Origin: Candidatus Bathyarchaeota archaeon
GTDB taxonomy: Archaea > Thermoproteota > Bathyarchaeia > Bathyarchaeales > Bathycorpusculaceae
Direction: 5' to 3'
NCBI GenBank assembly: GCA_016927895.1
Contig: JAFGLT010000069.1
Location: forward strand, 1 to 44,326
Length of the DNA: 44,326 nt
The position numbers were made by a program, and so were the translations under genes. Shown in pieces: positions 33,653-42,123 of this stretch. The notes beneath the pieces were generated by a model. It was not told where the DNA came from, ran no database searches, and saw nothing but the letters and a program-made list of their open reading frames with translations. The stretch's first letter is position 1. Every line of letters begins with the position of its first letter.

Positions 33653-35270
33653 TTGTTTTTACCTCCTCCCCTGCGAGTACTTTAGTGTAGATGAGTTTAG
33701 GTCTAGCGTAATATTCTGCTACGATGGCGGCTACGTCCCTGTAGCTACGTATATTACGTTCTCGCATCCAATGCAGAACATCTTTGCGTCTGCCAATTTC
33801 CGCTATCAAGTCTCTCTTGCTGATGCCTTGTCGCTCGGCTATGGAGGTTAACAGTGGACTCTTGTCGAAATCCCCTTGATGGAAATCTTCTGAGGGTTTC
33901 CATACAAAAGGAGTGTGGTAGTCTTCGTAATCCGCGATTTCGTTGACGGTGATGACTCGTCTGTACGCCTTTTTCTCGTTATTTTTAACGAGATGAACCC
34001 GCTGAATTGGAATAACGATATTCATCAGCGGAATGTATGCTGGAGAGATTTCCATGGGTTTCTGAGTTAGACGCTTAACTGCTGAATCGAGTCCATCAGC
34101 GTGCATGGTGCACATGCCGCCGTGGCCTGTGGCTAAGGCCTGAAAGAGAACGTATGCCTCGTTGCCTCTGACCTCGCCCACAATCATTATATCTGGGCGG
34201 TGCCGCATTGAGGTCTTCACGAGGTCAAAGAGGGCTACTTCGCCGACTCCGCTTCCGCCTAAGCCGTAACTTTGGCGGGCGATAAGTGAAACCCAGTTGT
34301 CGTGCGGTAGGTTAAGCTCGGCTGTTTCTTCGATTGTGATAATTTTGCTTCCAGGTTTGATTAGGCATGCTAAAGAGTTTAGCGCTGTTGTTTTACCTGC
34401 TGCAGTTCCGCCTAGGACCATTATTGAAGCCCTGTTTTCGAGGCACATCCAGAAGTATGCAGCCATTTCTTCAGAGAACGTACCGATGTTTATCAAGTCT
34501 ATAATTGAGTATGGGTCTTCTCTGAATTTTCTTATGGTGAACGCTGTTCCGAATGGTGTGATTTCTCTTCTGTAGGCTACTGCGAGTCTGTGTTTGCCTG
34601 GAAGAGAAGCGTCGACTATTGGAAATGCTGTGCTGACGTGTTTTCCAGCCATGTGGACTAGTTTGACAACTGTGTTGTCGAGGACTTCGTCACTTGGAAA
34701 TTCAAGGTTGGTTTGAATGCTTTCGTAGTTTCTGTGCCATATGTAAACTGGCTTCTGTACTCCGTCGCAGGAAATATCCTCTATGTTTGGGTCTCGCATT
34801 AGCGGGTCGATTCTGCCGAACCCTACGAGATCTCTTTCTGCATGGTAAAGGATTTTGTACCATGAGACGTCTGGAAGCCATCCTAAGCTGATTCGGTACT
34901 TGTCAACTATTTTCTTGGCTTCTTCTGCAAAGAATTTCCTTGGATCTAGAATTTCTTCTTTCGGAGATTCGATTTCAGCAAGTAAGATTTCTAGAATGCG
35001 ATCGTAAACGCCTCTTTCTAGCGGGTCAAGTTGAAGTTCGTCAAGAATGTATCGGTGTTCGCCTGTTTTTGGGTTTTGAACTATGACGACGTGTGAGAAG
35101 GGCTCGTATAAGGGGTATTTCTCGATTACCTTGAGTCCTTTAGGTATTGGCTTTGGTGGAGGTGGAGGAAGAGGCATTTGCTGCTCTTTTTTCTTAAAAC
35201 GAATGTTTATCTTGATTTTTTTCAGCTTTTTTAAGCCTGAAAGGGATTTTTTGAGGCGTAGCTTTGGCAT
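33630..35270 (-). CDS. Type II/IV secretion (pilus assembly) ATPase
   Basis: 546-residue hexameric ATPase of the GspE/TadA/ArlI group that powers pilin assembly. N-terminal residues 1-45 are strongly basic, then proline-rich (PLPPPPPKPIPKG). Walker A is GGTAAGKTT (287-295), the Asp/acidic box ITIEETAELNLPH near 311-323, Walker B IMIVGEVRG (361-369) and the His box TGHGGMCTMHADG near 381-393. It is the first gene of the pilus operon, and its stop lies inside the start of the membrane-platform gene. A TATA-like element and an AACGGAGAA ribosome-binding site precede the ATG at 35270. Confidence 0.9.
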   Translation of the reverse strand: MPKLRLKKSLSGLKKLKKIKINIRFKKKEQQMPLPPPPPKPIPKGLKVIEKYPLYEPFSHVVIVQNPKTGEHRYILDELQLDPLERGVYDRILEILLAEIESPKEEILDPRKFFAEEAKKIVDKYRISLGWLPDVSWYKILYHAERDLVGFGRIDPLMRDPNIEDISCDGVQKPVYIWHRNYESIQTNLEFPSDEVLDNTVVKLVHMAGKHVSTAFPIVDASLPGKHRLAVAYRREITPFGTAFTIRKFREDPYSIIDLINIGTFSEEMAAYFWMCLENRASIMVLGGTAAGKTTALNSLACLIKPGSKIITIEETAELNLPHDNWVSLIARQSYGLGGSGVGEVALFDLVKTSMRHRPDIMIVGEVRGNEAYVLFQALATGHGGMCTMHADGLDSAVKRLTQKPMEISPAYIPLMNIVIPIQRVHLVKNNEKKAYRRVITVNEIADYEDYHTPFVWKPSEDFHQGDFDKSPLLTSIAERQGISKRDLIAEIGRRKDVLHWMRERNIRSYRDVAAIVAEYYARPKLIYTKVLAGEEVKTIAASRNS

Positions 35271-35312
35271 TACTGGTTCTCCGTTAGGTAAGATGGATTG
35301 AGCAGTCTATTA

Positions 35313-35323
35313 AATATTACGTC
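35313..35323 (-). promoter_or_regulatory. TATA box of the pilus operon
   Basis: On the minus strand AATATTTAATA lies about 45-50 bases before the ATPase ATG, leaving a leader with GGAG. It is the only visible promoter before the long minus-strand run from 35.27 to 25.19 kb. Confidence 0.45.
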
Positions 35324-35425
35324 TCAATACACTATATTGAAGACATGTTAAACACAACTACATATTCACGATCAAAATCAGAACCCAAACAAAAAAACGC
35401 ACTCAACATACAAAAAACTGCATAG

Positions 35426-36031
35426 CTACAACCAAAGCAAAAACGGATTAACCCGCTTCTCCTCACCGATTGTCGAAGCGCAACCATGCCCAGGATACAC
35501 AACATAATCATCCGAGAGACCCACAAGCTTCTTTAACGAGACCCTCATGTCACGATTAGAACTCCCTGCAAAATCCGTTCTGCCAATGCCCCCAGCAAAC
35601 AACGTATCACCAGTAAAAACAAGCGTTTCACCTACAAGAGATATACTACCCAAAGAGTGCCCCGGCGTGTGCATAACCTTCAACGACACCCGCCCAAACT
35701 TCAGCAATCCCCCATCTTCAAGCAAAACATTAACGGGAGAGAGGTGCTCACCCAAGTCATTGAGGCAACCCGCATCATACGTGTGGATACAAACGGGCAC
35801 GCCGTACTTGCTTTTCAGAACCAAGTCGCCACTAATGTGGTCCGCATGCCCATGCGTGTTAACTATGAACTTAACTTTCAACTGGTTCTCATCAACGTAA
35901 CGCATTACTTGCTCAGCTTCATAATCAGCCTCGAACCCCGGATCAATTATTATGGCTTCTTTTGTTTCGGGGCAGCTAACGACATAACAGTTAGTCGACA
36001 GCATACCAACAGTGAAAGCTTGAATCTTCAT
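35426..36031 (-). CDS. MBL-fold hydrolase (glyoxalase II-like)
   Basis: About 201-residue metallo-beta-lactamase-fold hydrolase. The metal ligands are in NTHGHADHISGD (HxHxDH, about 56-67), a further H in HTPGHSLGSISLV near 115, D in VFTGDTLFAGGIGRTDF near 135 and the last H in YPGHG near 185. This is the compact glyoxalase-II-like form; the substrate (S-lactoylglutathione equivalents, persulfides or other thioesters) is unknown. ATG 36031 has GGTGAG four bases upstream and matches MKIQAFTVGMLSTNCYVV; GTG 36040 is possible. It stands alone, divergent from the M50 protease gene. Confidence 0.85.
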   Translation of the reverse strand: MKIQAFTVGMLSTNCYVVSCPETKEAIIIDPGFEADYEAEQVMRYVDENQLKVKFIVNTHGHADHISGDLVLKSKYGVPVCIHTYDAGCLNDLGEHLSPVNVLLEDGGLLKFGRVSLKVMHTPGHSLGSISLVGETLVFTGDTLFAGGIGRTDFAGSSNRDMRVSLKKLVGLSDDYVVYPGHGCASTIGEEKRVNPFLLWL

Positions 36032-36211
36032 ATAACTCACCGATTGGAATGTAATCAGCGGTAGATAAAGTGTTTGTCATGCCGCTGGTAATAACGTGGA
36101 AAAACGTAAATTCCTGTTTTAGCAGCAACGCCACATACACCAAATGGACAGCCAATAGCCTTTTCTACTGCTGAATAATCTGTAATACAAAACCAAGTCA
36201 GGAAATACGCT

Positions 36212-37300
36212 ATGACCGACATTCCAAGCGACACTGCCGATTCGCAGACATTCCAGCAAGCAGATTTTGAGGAAATAACGCAGTTAGTAGCCGCCGAGTT
36301 CCGAATTGAAGAATCAATCATGGAACAAGGTACTCCCATGTATTATTTGGTGTGGCCTCAAGAAACTAAGCAGGCGTTCCTTAGGCTTCTGACGCGCTTG
36401 GAAGAAAGGAAGCTAATTGCCTTCCTTCGAAAAGTAGACAACCGCGTAGTCTTGAGAGTGGTTTCGAAGCCCCCTGTAAAACCCAGCAACCCAAGAACAA
36501 ACATAATTTTGCTTCTAGCTACGATTGCCACAACATTCATCACGGGATACCTCAGTTTTACAAACACAGGTATGCACCCTATTGTCAGCGGGGCTATCTT
36601 CTCCGTAGCAATCTTACTGGTACTCGGAATTCACGAAATGGGTCACAAGATAACAGCCAACAAAAAGAAAATAGACGCAACCTCACCGTACTTTATTCCA
36701 GGACCGCCGCCGCTTGGAACATTGGGCGCCGTGATAATGCAGAAGTCTCTTCCTCGAAACAGAGACGCCCTGTTTGATGTGGGAGCTAACGGTCCCATTG
36801 CAGGCTTCATCGTTGCCTTAGTCTTCAGCGCCATCGGCTTGTTACTTTTGATTCCGGCACCCATGCCACCAGACGCTGGCACCTTAGATTTGATGCCAAC
36901 AAGTTGGATTCTACTATCGCGGTTATTTTCCAGTTTAAATTTGCTTCCTCAGGCTCCAGCTGACGGCGTTCTTCTTTTGCATCCTATAACTTGGGCTGGA
37001 TGGGCGGGCATGGTCGTCACGATGCTCAACTTGCTGCCTGCTGCCATGCTTGATGGCGGTCACGTAGCGAGGTCCACTCTTGCCGGCGATAAACCAAGGA
37101 TGATTTTAACGTTTGCTTCAGTAGCTCTTCTGCTGCTGGTGGGCACTGAATTCATGGTTATGGCGTTTCTGATAGTTTTCATGTCTATGTTTAAGCATCC
37201 TGGTCCGTTGGATGATGTTTCAGGCTTATCGAGAAACAGGAAACTGTTAACTGTGGCTCTAATCGCGGTTTTTATATTGGCGTTTCCGGTTAGAGTGTGA
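36212..37300 (+). CDS. Site-2 protease family (M50) membrane metalloprotease
   Basis: 362-residue intramembrane zinc protease. The zinc site HEMGH sits in VLGIHEMGHKITANKKK (about 145), and the second motif MLNLLPAAMLDGGHVA near 275 (the LDGG form of NPDG) gives the third ligand. About six or seven hydrophobic segments surround these. The cytoplasmic N-terminus (residues 1-85) is polar, with FEEITQLVAAEFRIEES and RLEERKLIAFLRK, resembling the domain that precedes M50 cores in archaeal and plastid (EGY1-like) members. It probably cleaves a membrane-bound regulator or signal peptide remnant; no anti-sigma-type partner is adjacent. A small membrane-protein gene follows closely. Confidence 0.85.
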   Translation: MTDIPSDTADSQTFQQADFEEITQLVAAEFRIEESIMEQGTPMYYLVWPQETKQAFLRLLTRLEERKLIAFLRKVDNRVVLRVVSKPPVKPSNPRTNIILLLATIATTFITGYLSFTNTGMHPIVSGAIFSVAILLVLGIHEMGHKITANKKKIDATSPYFIPGPPPLGTLGAVIMQKSLPRNRDALFDVGANGPIAGFIVALVFSAIGLLLLIPAPMPPDAGTLDLMPTSWILLSRLFSSLNLLPQAPADGVLLLHPITWAGWAGMVVTMLNLLPAAMLDGGHVARSTLAGDKPRMILTFASVALLLLVGTEFMVMAFLIVFMSMFKHPGPLDDVSGLSRNRKLLTVALIAVFILAFPVRV

Positions 37301-37393
37301 TTGGCAATCTGTATTTTTGTTGAACAGAAAAACAACAAGGTTTATTATTGTTTGATTGACCGTTCATATATTGAATACGGAGTCGGAATACTC

Positions 37394-37612
37394 GTGAGAG
37401 GTTTAATAATAATAGTTTTCTTTTCACTTTTCGCGGTAGCCTCGCTCTTGATTCCCACACCAATGTTCCCAGGCAGCTGGTTCTGCGCGTTAATTGGGTC
37501 AGGAATCCAAGAATACGTTGGCGTTTTAAGTGCAGTGTTTAACGGCTTGTTCTACGGCACTATTCTATGGCTAATATTTGTTGCCTTAAGCCGGAAACTC
37601 ACCACAGGATAA
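37394..37612 (+). CDS. Small membrane protein after the M50 protease
   Basis: 72 residues from GTG 37394 (GGAG about 11 bases upstream), nearly all hydrophobic: GLIIIVFFSLFAVASLLI, then GTILWLIFVALSRK at the end. The frame is open from TTG 37301, immediately after the protease stop, but the extra residues are polar and look non-native. No family is recognised. Its position suggests cotranscription with the protease gene. Confidence 0.45.
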   Translation: MRGLIIIVFFSLFAVASLLIPTPMFPGSWFCALIGSGIQEYVGVLSAVFNGLFYGTILWLIFVALSRKLTTG

Positions 37613-37640
37613 AAATTCGTTTGTGCTTGCTTCGTAACCC

Positions 37641-37883
37641 TTAGATGGTTCCCTGAAAACCAGTTAGCTTGATGTTGCTTCCGCAGTTACCGCACATTAT
37701 AACGAGTTCAACGAGTTCGTCATTGACTATCTTCGTATCCACGATTTTGTAGATTTCTTCAGTTTCATCTTCAGGAGAGATTACAGTTGCGCATTTCGGG
37801 CAGGGGAACGAGCCGTCTCCTTCAATCTCTGTGAGGTTTACTGTGTAGATTATTCCTTTCTTAGACATGCTTTTTTTCATCAT
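37641..37883 (-). CDS. Small zinc-ribbon protein
   Basis: 80 residues with two CxxC knuckles, FPCPKCATVISPEDET (about 27-42) and IMCGNCGSNIKL (about 63-74), separated by a charged linker. This is the four-cysteine zinc ribbon pattern typical of small archaeal nucleic-acid-binding or chaperone-like proteins. No specific family is recognised. ATG at 37883 starts MMKKSMSKKG; an internal ATG five codons on is possible. It follows the PEP carboxykinase gene by about 100 bases in the same orientation. Confidence 0.65.
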   Translation of the reverse strand: MMKKSMSKKGIIYTVNLTEIEGDGSFPCPKCATVISPEDETEEIYKIVDTKIVNDELVELVIMCGNCGSNIKLTGFQGTI

Positions 37884-37984
37884 GTTTCTTCACGTCTTGA
37901 ACTTTCATGGATATCAGTTAATAATTAACGATTATGAATCACTAATCAGTAAACTAGACACGTTTAAGATTTCGCACAAGCTTT

Positions 37985-39865
37985 TCACCATTCAAAGCTT
38001 TCAGGGGATATGTAGTCACCGTATCGTTCTCTCGCTTCAACTAGTCGCTTACGCTGTTGGTCCAATATGTCAAACAGTTCCGCGGGTGTATCGGTGACGT
38101 TTTCTTGGTAGAATCTTTGGACACGTTGGATTTTAGCCAAGTTTTCAGGAACGCGAATCGTGAATTGGTTTATGTAGTCTTCTTTTGAGTAGTCTTTGTT
38201 TAGAACCCTGTTGAACAGCTTACGCAAGTCTTGGTATTTTGGGAGAAAGCCTGTAGGGGACCTTATTGCTCCTGCTTCTCCGTGAACCCGCAGTTCCATC
38301 CATTTTATCCACACGTGTTTGTCTTGAGGGGTATTCAAGAATTTGCCGTTGTTCCTTTCTCTTAAGAAGTAGTTAACGCCGAATACGAGTGGTGCTTTCT
38401 TAAGTTTCTTTCCGAACTCCAAGTTGTTGCTTACGTTCTGACCCAGCGGAATTGAAATGAAGTCTTGGGTGCTCATCATGTTTATCTCTGGTACGCCTTC
38501 CTGGCCAACTGTAGCAAAGGTTGTTTCCGTCTCCAAAGATGCGCCATAAGCAATTATCCCGTGCTCCCAACCAAAGCTTTGCTGTACAGGCACGTAAGCC
38601 TTAGCGTCTCTGCCGCCATAAATTACGCCGCTCAACTCGACGCCCATCGGGTTATCCAACTCCGGGTCACAGTTGTCGAGTGCTTTAAGTGTAACAGCGT
38701 AACGGGCGTTTTTGTGAGCAGCTGGAATCTCGTTGCCGTCCGCGTCTGTTTTTCCTTCGTGCCAGTCACCAGAAAAGTTTTTGCCTTCTTTTGGAAGTTC
38801 ACTGCCCATGCCCAGCCAGTACGGTTTGCAATCATTAACCAGAACGTTGGAGAAGATTATTTCTCCAGGGCTGTTAAGCACCTTGTAAATTAAAGCGTCG
38901 TCTTCGGGGTTGACATCTTGAATTATGCCGAATATGCCGGATTCAACGTTCACGGCGCGGGCAACTGAACCAATGTCACGGATGTATGCGATGTCGTCGC
39001 CCAGTATTGTCTCTCCTGGAAGCATGGCAGTGGAAGTCTTGCCACACGCGCTGGGAAATGCACCAGAGAAATAGGTTTTGCGGCCTTCAGGTCCGTGCAC
39101 GCCCATAATCATCATGTGTTCAGCTAGCCAACCCTCGTAGTTAGCCTTGCGAATGGCAAGGCGAAAAGCAAGCTTCTTGAAACCTACTGAGTTACCAGCG
39201 TACTGGGTGTTGACGCTGTAAATTGTGCTGTCCATATGATCGATGTAGATGCGTTTTTTGTCGTGTTCTTCGCTGGTCATGTCAGGGGTTAATTTACCTG
39301 CAGAGTGTAAGACTCGCAGGAATTCTCTGTTTGGTTCTGATTGGCGGAACACTTCATAACCAGACCTGTAAAGTAGGTCTTCTGAGTGGGCTACATACCA
39401 AGAGTCGGTGCATTGTAATCCGAGAATTGTAAACACTGAGTTAGGAGGACCTAAGGAAATGAAACGCACAATCATAGTGCGACCTTTCATTGAATCACGA
39501 AGCAAACCTTTTACTTCTACAAGACCTTCTTGCCTGTCGATCTGGTTTAGGGCTTTGCCGAAAGAGATGCCTCGGGGAACAAGGTATTTGGTAGCTTGTC
39601 GGTCTCGTCCCTGATCATATACGCCGTCGAAGTGGACGGTGTGTCCCTCAAGTTTCAGAGCAGCCTCCTCTCCTGTAGCAAGCGCTTGCTGCCGGACATA
39701 TGCAATGTCTTCGGCAGAGTCACTGCATATGAAAATTTTTTCGCAGTTGCAAAGGTCGCTAGATTTGGCGATGAACTCGTAAACTTTAGGGTTAGTTAGG
39801 GCGCATAGTTCTTTGTAGTCTTCTTCACTCATTTTTGGGCGTATAGCTTCTAAATATCCATTCAT
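37985..39865 (-). CDS. pckG: Phosphoenolpyruvate carboxykinase (GTP)
   Basis: GTP-dependent decarboxylation and phosphorylation of oxaloacetate to PEP, the gluconeogenic entry (reversible as anaplerosis). The 626-residue length equals the GTP-type family. Motifs: YLVPRGISFGKA near 94, the metal/substrate lysine and histidine region AEHMMIMGVHGPEGRKTYFS split near 248-267, the P-loop (kinase-1a) AFPSACGKTS (269-278), ETILGDDIAYIRD near 285 and a FSGDWHEGK and NARYAVTL stretch downstream. ATG is preceded by GAAAGG. It begins 18 bases after the asparagine-synthetase gene stop, so the two form one operon linked through oxaloacetate, aspartate and asparagine. Confidence 0.94.
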   Translation of the reverse strand: MNGYLEAIRPKMSEEDYKELCALTNPKVYEFIAKSSDLCNCEKIFICSDSAEDIAYVRQQALATGEEAALKLEGHTVHFDGVYDQGRDRQATKYLVPRGISFGKALNQIDRQEGLVEVKGLLRDSMKGRTMIVRFISLGPPNSVFTILGLQCTDSWYVAHSEDLLYRSGYEVFRQSEPNREFLRVLHSAGKLTPDMTSEEHDKKRIYIDHMDSTIYSVNTQYAGNSVGFKKLAFRLAIRKANYEGWLAEHMMIMGVHGPEGRKTYFSGAFPSACGKTSTAMLPGETILGDDIAYIRDIGSVARAVNVESGIFGIIQDVNPEDDALIYKVLNSPGEIIFSNVLVNDCKPYWLGMGSELPKEGKNFSGDWHEGKTDADGNEIPAAHKNARYAVTLKALDNCDPELDNPMGVELSGVIYGGRDAKAYVPVQQSFGWEHGIIAYGASLETETTFATVGQEGVPEINMMSTQDFISIPLGQNVSNNLEFGKKLKKAPLVFGVNYFLRERNNGKFLNTPQDKHVWIKWMELRVHGEAGAIRSPTGFLPKYQDLRKLFNRVLNKDYSKEDYINQFTIRVPENLAKIQRVQRFYQENVTDTPAELFDILDQQRKRLVEARERYGDYISPESFEW

Positions 39866-39883
39866 CCTTTCATCACTAATTTT

Positions 39884-40894
39884 TTACAGTTCGTTAACTG
39901 TTCCAGGCACCCTTGGGAACGGCTGGGTTTCAGCTATGTGTTCGACTCCGCTTATCCAGCCTACTAGGCGTTCCATGCCGATTCCTCCGCCTGCAGTGGG
40001 CTTCAGTTTTCCCTCTTTTGCGAGTTTCAGTATTAATGCGTAGTTGCTTTTGTCGACGTTGTCGCGTTCGATTTTCTGGAGGATTTTTTCGTATTCCCAT
40101 TCACGTTTTGCGCCTGACAGAACTTCTCCATATTGGGGCATGAACAGATCGTAGTTGTCCCATTTTCCTGTTTTGAAGTCTTCGAAGTCATAGAATTCTC
40201 GCGGAATGTTCGTAACCCATACGGGGTCACTGGTTTCCTGTGAAATGGCTTCTTCCCAGTCTGCGCCGTACTTAGCTTCTAGTTCTTGTCGGTCATAGAC
40301 TTTGAAAGGCCGTTTGGGTAATTTTATCGTGTCACATCTGCACAAGAAGGTTAATTCGTCTTTCATGTCGCGTTTCAGGCTTGTCAGTAAGCTGCAAACC
40401 GCATCTTCAACGAGGATCATAACGTCTTTTGTGGATGCGTCTCTCGCTTCAAAGTCCAGTTGCGTGAACTCGTAGATGTGTTTGCCTGTTGTTGCGCGTT
40501 CAGCTTTTTCTATGCGTATGTTGGGTGACAGAATGAACAGTTTTGGGTAAGCGAGGGAAGATGCAATTAGCTTATGGATTATCATGCTTGCTGTAGTGCG
40601 GACTGTTTTTCCGTAAATGTCAACTTCAATTCGTTTTTCAATTGAAGCACCTGGGTCAGGCCACAGGGGGTCGGTTGACTGGGAAAGGGCTACTGGTAGC
40701 AGCCACTCGAAGCCACTGTCCACAAATTGGGATGTAAGATTTCTTAGTGTGTAAGTCATAATTTTGCCAATGCAAGCTTTTCTTTTGATTTCGCTTTCTG
40801 AAAGCTTGTCTAAGGGTTTTGGAATTTCAATTAACGAAACGGTTTGTTGAGTTAAAGTTTGTTTAGTTTTCAAGAGTTTCATCTCGACATTCAA
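39884..40894 (-). CDS. Archaeal asparagine synthetase (AsnRS-related)
   Basis: Catalytic core of a class II aspartyl/asparaginyl-tRNA synthetase without any anticodon-binding domain. It matches the archaeal AS-AR group that makes asparagine from aspartate (characterised in Pyrococcus). Seen: the motif 2-like YEFTQLDFEARDAS near 140, YDNYDLFMPQYGEVLSGAKRE split near 245-265, and motif 3 GGGIGMERLVGWISG near 302-316. Its 336-residue length is in the family range. The start is TTG 40894 or ATG 40882; neither has a strong ribosome-binding site. The divergent neighbour encodes an Lrp/AsnC regulator, and AsnC activates the unrelated asnA in bacteria, so the arrangement looks functional. Full AsnRS is excluded by the missing domain. 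Confidence 0.85.
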   Translation of the reverse strand: MNVEMKLLKTKQTLTQQTVSLIEIPKPLDKLSESEIKRKACIGKIMTYTLRNLTSQFVDSGFEWLLPVALSQSTDPLWPDPGASIEKRIEVDIYGKTVRTTASMIIHKLIASSLAYPKLFILSPNIRIEKAERATTGKHIYEFTQLDFEARDASTKDVMILVEDAVCSLLTSLKRDMKDELTFLCRCDTIKLPKRPFKVYDRQELEAKYGADWEEAISQETSDPVWVTNIPREFYDFEDFKTGKWDNYDLFMPQYGEVLSGAKREWEYEKILQKIERDNVDKSNYALILKLAKEGKLKPTAGGGIGMERLVGWISGVEHIAETQPFPRVPGTVNEL

Positions 40895-41019
40895 GGATTT
40901 CTGGCGTTATTTTTCTTTAGAAACATGGAGATACATGCATATAAATTTTTTATGAAAAATATTATAAATTTTCTAAAAACTATAAGCTTTTATACCCATT
41001 ATCTGTAATAATTACAATT
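40895..41019. promoter_or_regulatory. Divergent AT-rich promoter, asparagine synthetase / Lrp
   Basis: Very A/T-rich region. TTTTATACC (40988-40996) is a TATA box for the regulator gene, with predicted transcription start at about 41018, giving an almost leaderless mRNA. An imperfect inverted repeat (GAAAA..TTTTC, about 40956-40975) and several TATAAA-like stretches may serve the minus-strand operon. Confidence 0.5.
41004..41016. promoter_or_regulatory. Perfect palindrome, candidate Lrp autoregulation site
   Basis: TGTAATAATTACA is a perfect 13-base palindrome, between the TATA box and the ATG at 41020. A site here would block transcription of the regulator when bound. Lrp/AsnC proteins commonly bind such A/T-rich palindromes. 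Confidence 0.55.
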
Positions 41020-41532
41020 ATGAGCGTAAAACTTGACGAAAAAGACATGGCTATACTTGCACTGATACAAGAGAACAGCAAACTAACTGCAAAACAAATC
41101 TCCAAGCAAATCAACGCGCCGATAACCACCGTTTTCGCAAAAACAAAACGCATGGAAGAGCTCGGAGTTATAAAAAGCCACAGGGCGATTTTGGCTCCTG
41201 AAAAGCTGGATTCAGGTACAGCAGCGTTCCTTTTGGCTTCTGTCTCTTATAGAGCAAAGATTGATGATGTACCCGTCTCGCAGAGAGTTGTGGCGGAAGA
41301 AATCGCCAAGTTTCCAGAAGTGCAGGAAGTACACATAATCACCGGCGACTGGGACCTTCTAGTGAAGCTTAGAGCTGAAAGTGTGGATGCTGTTGGAAAG
41401 TTCGTAGTGGACAAGCTAAGGCTCATTAAAGGTCTTGAGAAGACGCTTACGTGTATGGTTTTCGAAACTGTAAAGGAAACAACAAAGATCAATCTCCCGA
41501 AAAAGCGGACATTTGCCAAGAGGATTACTTAG
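41020..41532 (+). CDS. Lrp/AsnC family transcriptional regulator
   Basis: 170 residues with the standard layout. The N-terminal helix-turn-helix spans about residues 6-55 (KDMAILALIQENSKLTAKQI, then INAPITTVFAKTKRMEELGV), followed by a linker strand IKSHRAILAPEKL. The C-terminal ligand-sensing domain runs about 70-155 (FPEVQEVHIITGDWDLLVKL, with the GD turn for amino-acid effectors). The ATG directly follows its promoter palindrome. Its divergent neighbour encodes asparagine synthetase and PEP carboxykinase, so control by asparagine, aspartate or general amino-acid status is inferred. Confidence 0.85.
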   Translation: MSVKLDEKDMAILALIQENSKLTAKQISKQINAPITTVFAKTKRMEELGVIKSHRAILAPEKLDSGTAAFLLASVSYRAKIDDVPVSQRVVAEEIAKFPEVQEVHIITGDWDLLVKLRAESVDAVGKFVVDKLRLIKGLEKTLTCMVFETVKETTKINLPKKRTFAKRIT

Positions 41533-41591
41533 GTGGAAACAAAGTATCTTAAGTTGAGGTCTGATTTCAAAGAGTTTGTTTAGGTTCCGCT

Positions 41592-42020
41592 TTAGGCTGA
41601 GCTTGAGTAGTAAAGCAGAGGCAATGCTAGGAGCACGGTGTTTTTTCCTTTCGGGGTCAGCGAGTATTCCACGCGTAGAGGCGGTCCTTCATCCACGTTT
41701 CTTTCAATGTAGCGGTGTTTGGTAAGCATCTTAAGCTTGTCTGACAGTGTGCGGGAGTTGACGCCGAGAATTCTCTTGAGTTCGCCAAAGCCAACTGGAG
41801 TCTTTAAGAATAGCGTGTAAAGGATTTCCAAGTTCCACTTCCGGAATAGAAGGTTGAAGCTTTCCTCGAGGCTTTTCAGGTTTTCCTGCAGTTCTTTGGG
41901 CTGCACCTCTTGCGTTTCCAGTATTTTGTGGAGTGTGTCTTCTATGCCTTTGAGGGTTTGATCTAAACGGGCTTCCACAAGCTTGCGGAGTTCGCCGCTT
42001 AAGGTGAATTGGGTGCTCAT
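41592..42020 (-). CDS. HxlR-type winged-helix regulator
   Basis: DNA-binding regulator. Residues from about 60 hold the HxlR winged helix: FRKWNLEILYTLFLKTPVGF, ELKRILGVNSRTLSDKLKML, LTKHRYIERNVDEG and the wing YSLTPKGK. The N-terminal part is a predicted coiled coil (ARLDQTLKGIEDTLHKILE, ELQENLKSLEESFNLL), not usual for HxlR. The open frame begins at GTG 42050, but TATAAATT (42064-42057) puts the transcription start near 42035, so ATG 42020 is the more likely start (142 residues). It diverges from the ferredoxin-reductase pair and shares a promoter region containing an inverted repeat with it. Confidence 0.78.
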   Translation of the reverse strand: MSTQFTLSGELRKLVEARLDQTLKGIEDTLHKILETQEVQPKELQENLKSLEESFNLLFRKWNLEILYTLFLKTPVGFGELKRILGVNSRTLSDKLKMLTKHRYIERNVDEGPPLRVEYSLTPKGKNTVLLALPLLYYSSSA

Positions 42021-42056
42021 TTCACGTACACTCGGTGTGATAGCGCTCACTTCATA

Positions 42057-42100
42057 ATTTATAAGGGTTTACTTATACAACTAGATATACAGAATATATC
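42057..42100. promoter_or_regulatory. Divergent promoter with GATATA/TATATC inverted repeat
   Basis: TATAAATT on the minus strand (42064-42057) is the promoter of the HxlR gene. On the plus strand, CTTATACAA (about 42072-42080) and GATATACAG are TATA candidates for the ferredoxin gene (ATG 42124). GATATA (42084-42089) and TATATC (42095-42100) are a perfect inverted repeat around CAGAA, a plausible dimer operator for the adjacent regulator. Confidence 0.5.
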
Positions 42101-42123
42101 ATGTGTTCACAGGTTGAGTTTTC

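Noticed and set aside
31946-35270. ATPase and platform genes as an archaellum (arlI/arlJ)
   Set aside because: The archaellum-specific arlF, arlG and arlH genes are missing, the platform has two F domains and the subunits are pilin- or TadE-like.
36055-36339. 94-residue minus-strand frame over the M50 protease start
   Set aside because: It overlaps the protease coding start on the other strand and has no motif; the region is better explained as the divergent promoter.
39884-40894. Asparaginyl- or aspartyl-tRNA synthetase
   Set aside because: The product lacks an anticodon-binding OB-fold domain and matches the shorter asparagine-synthetase group.
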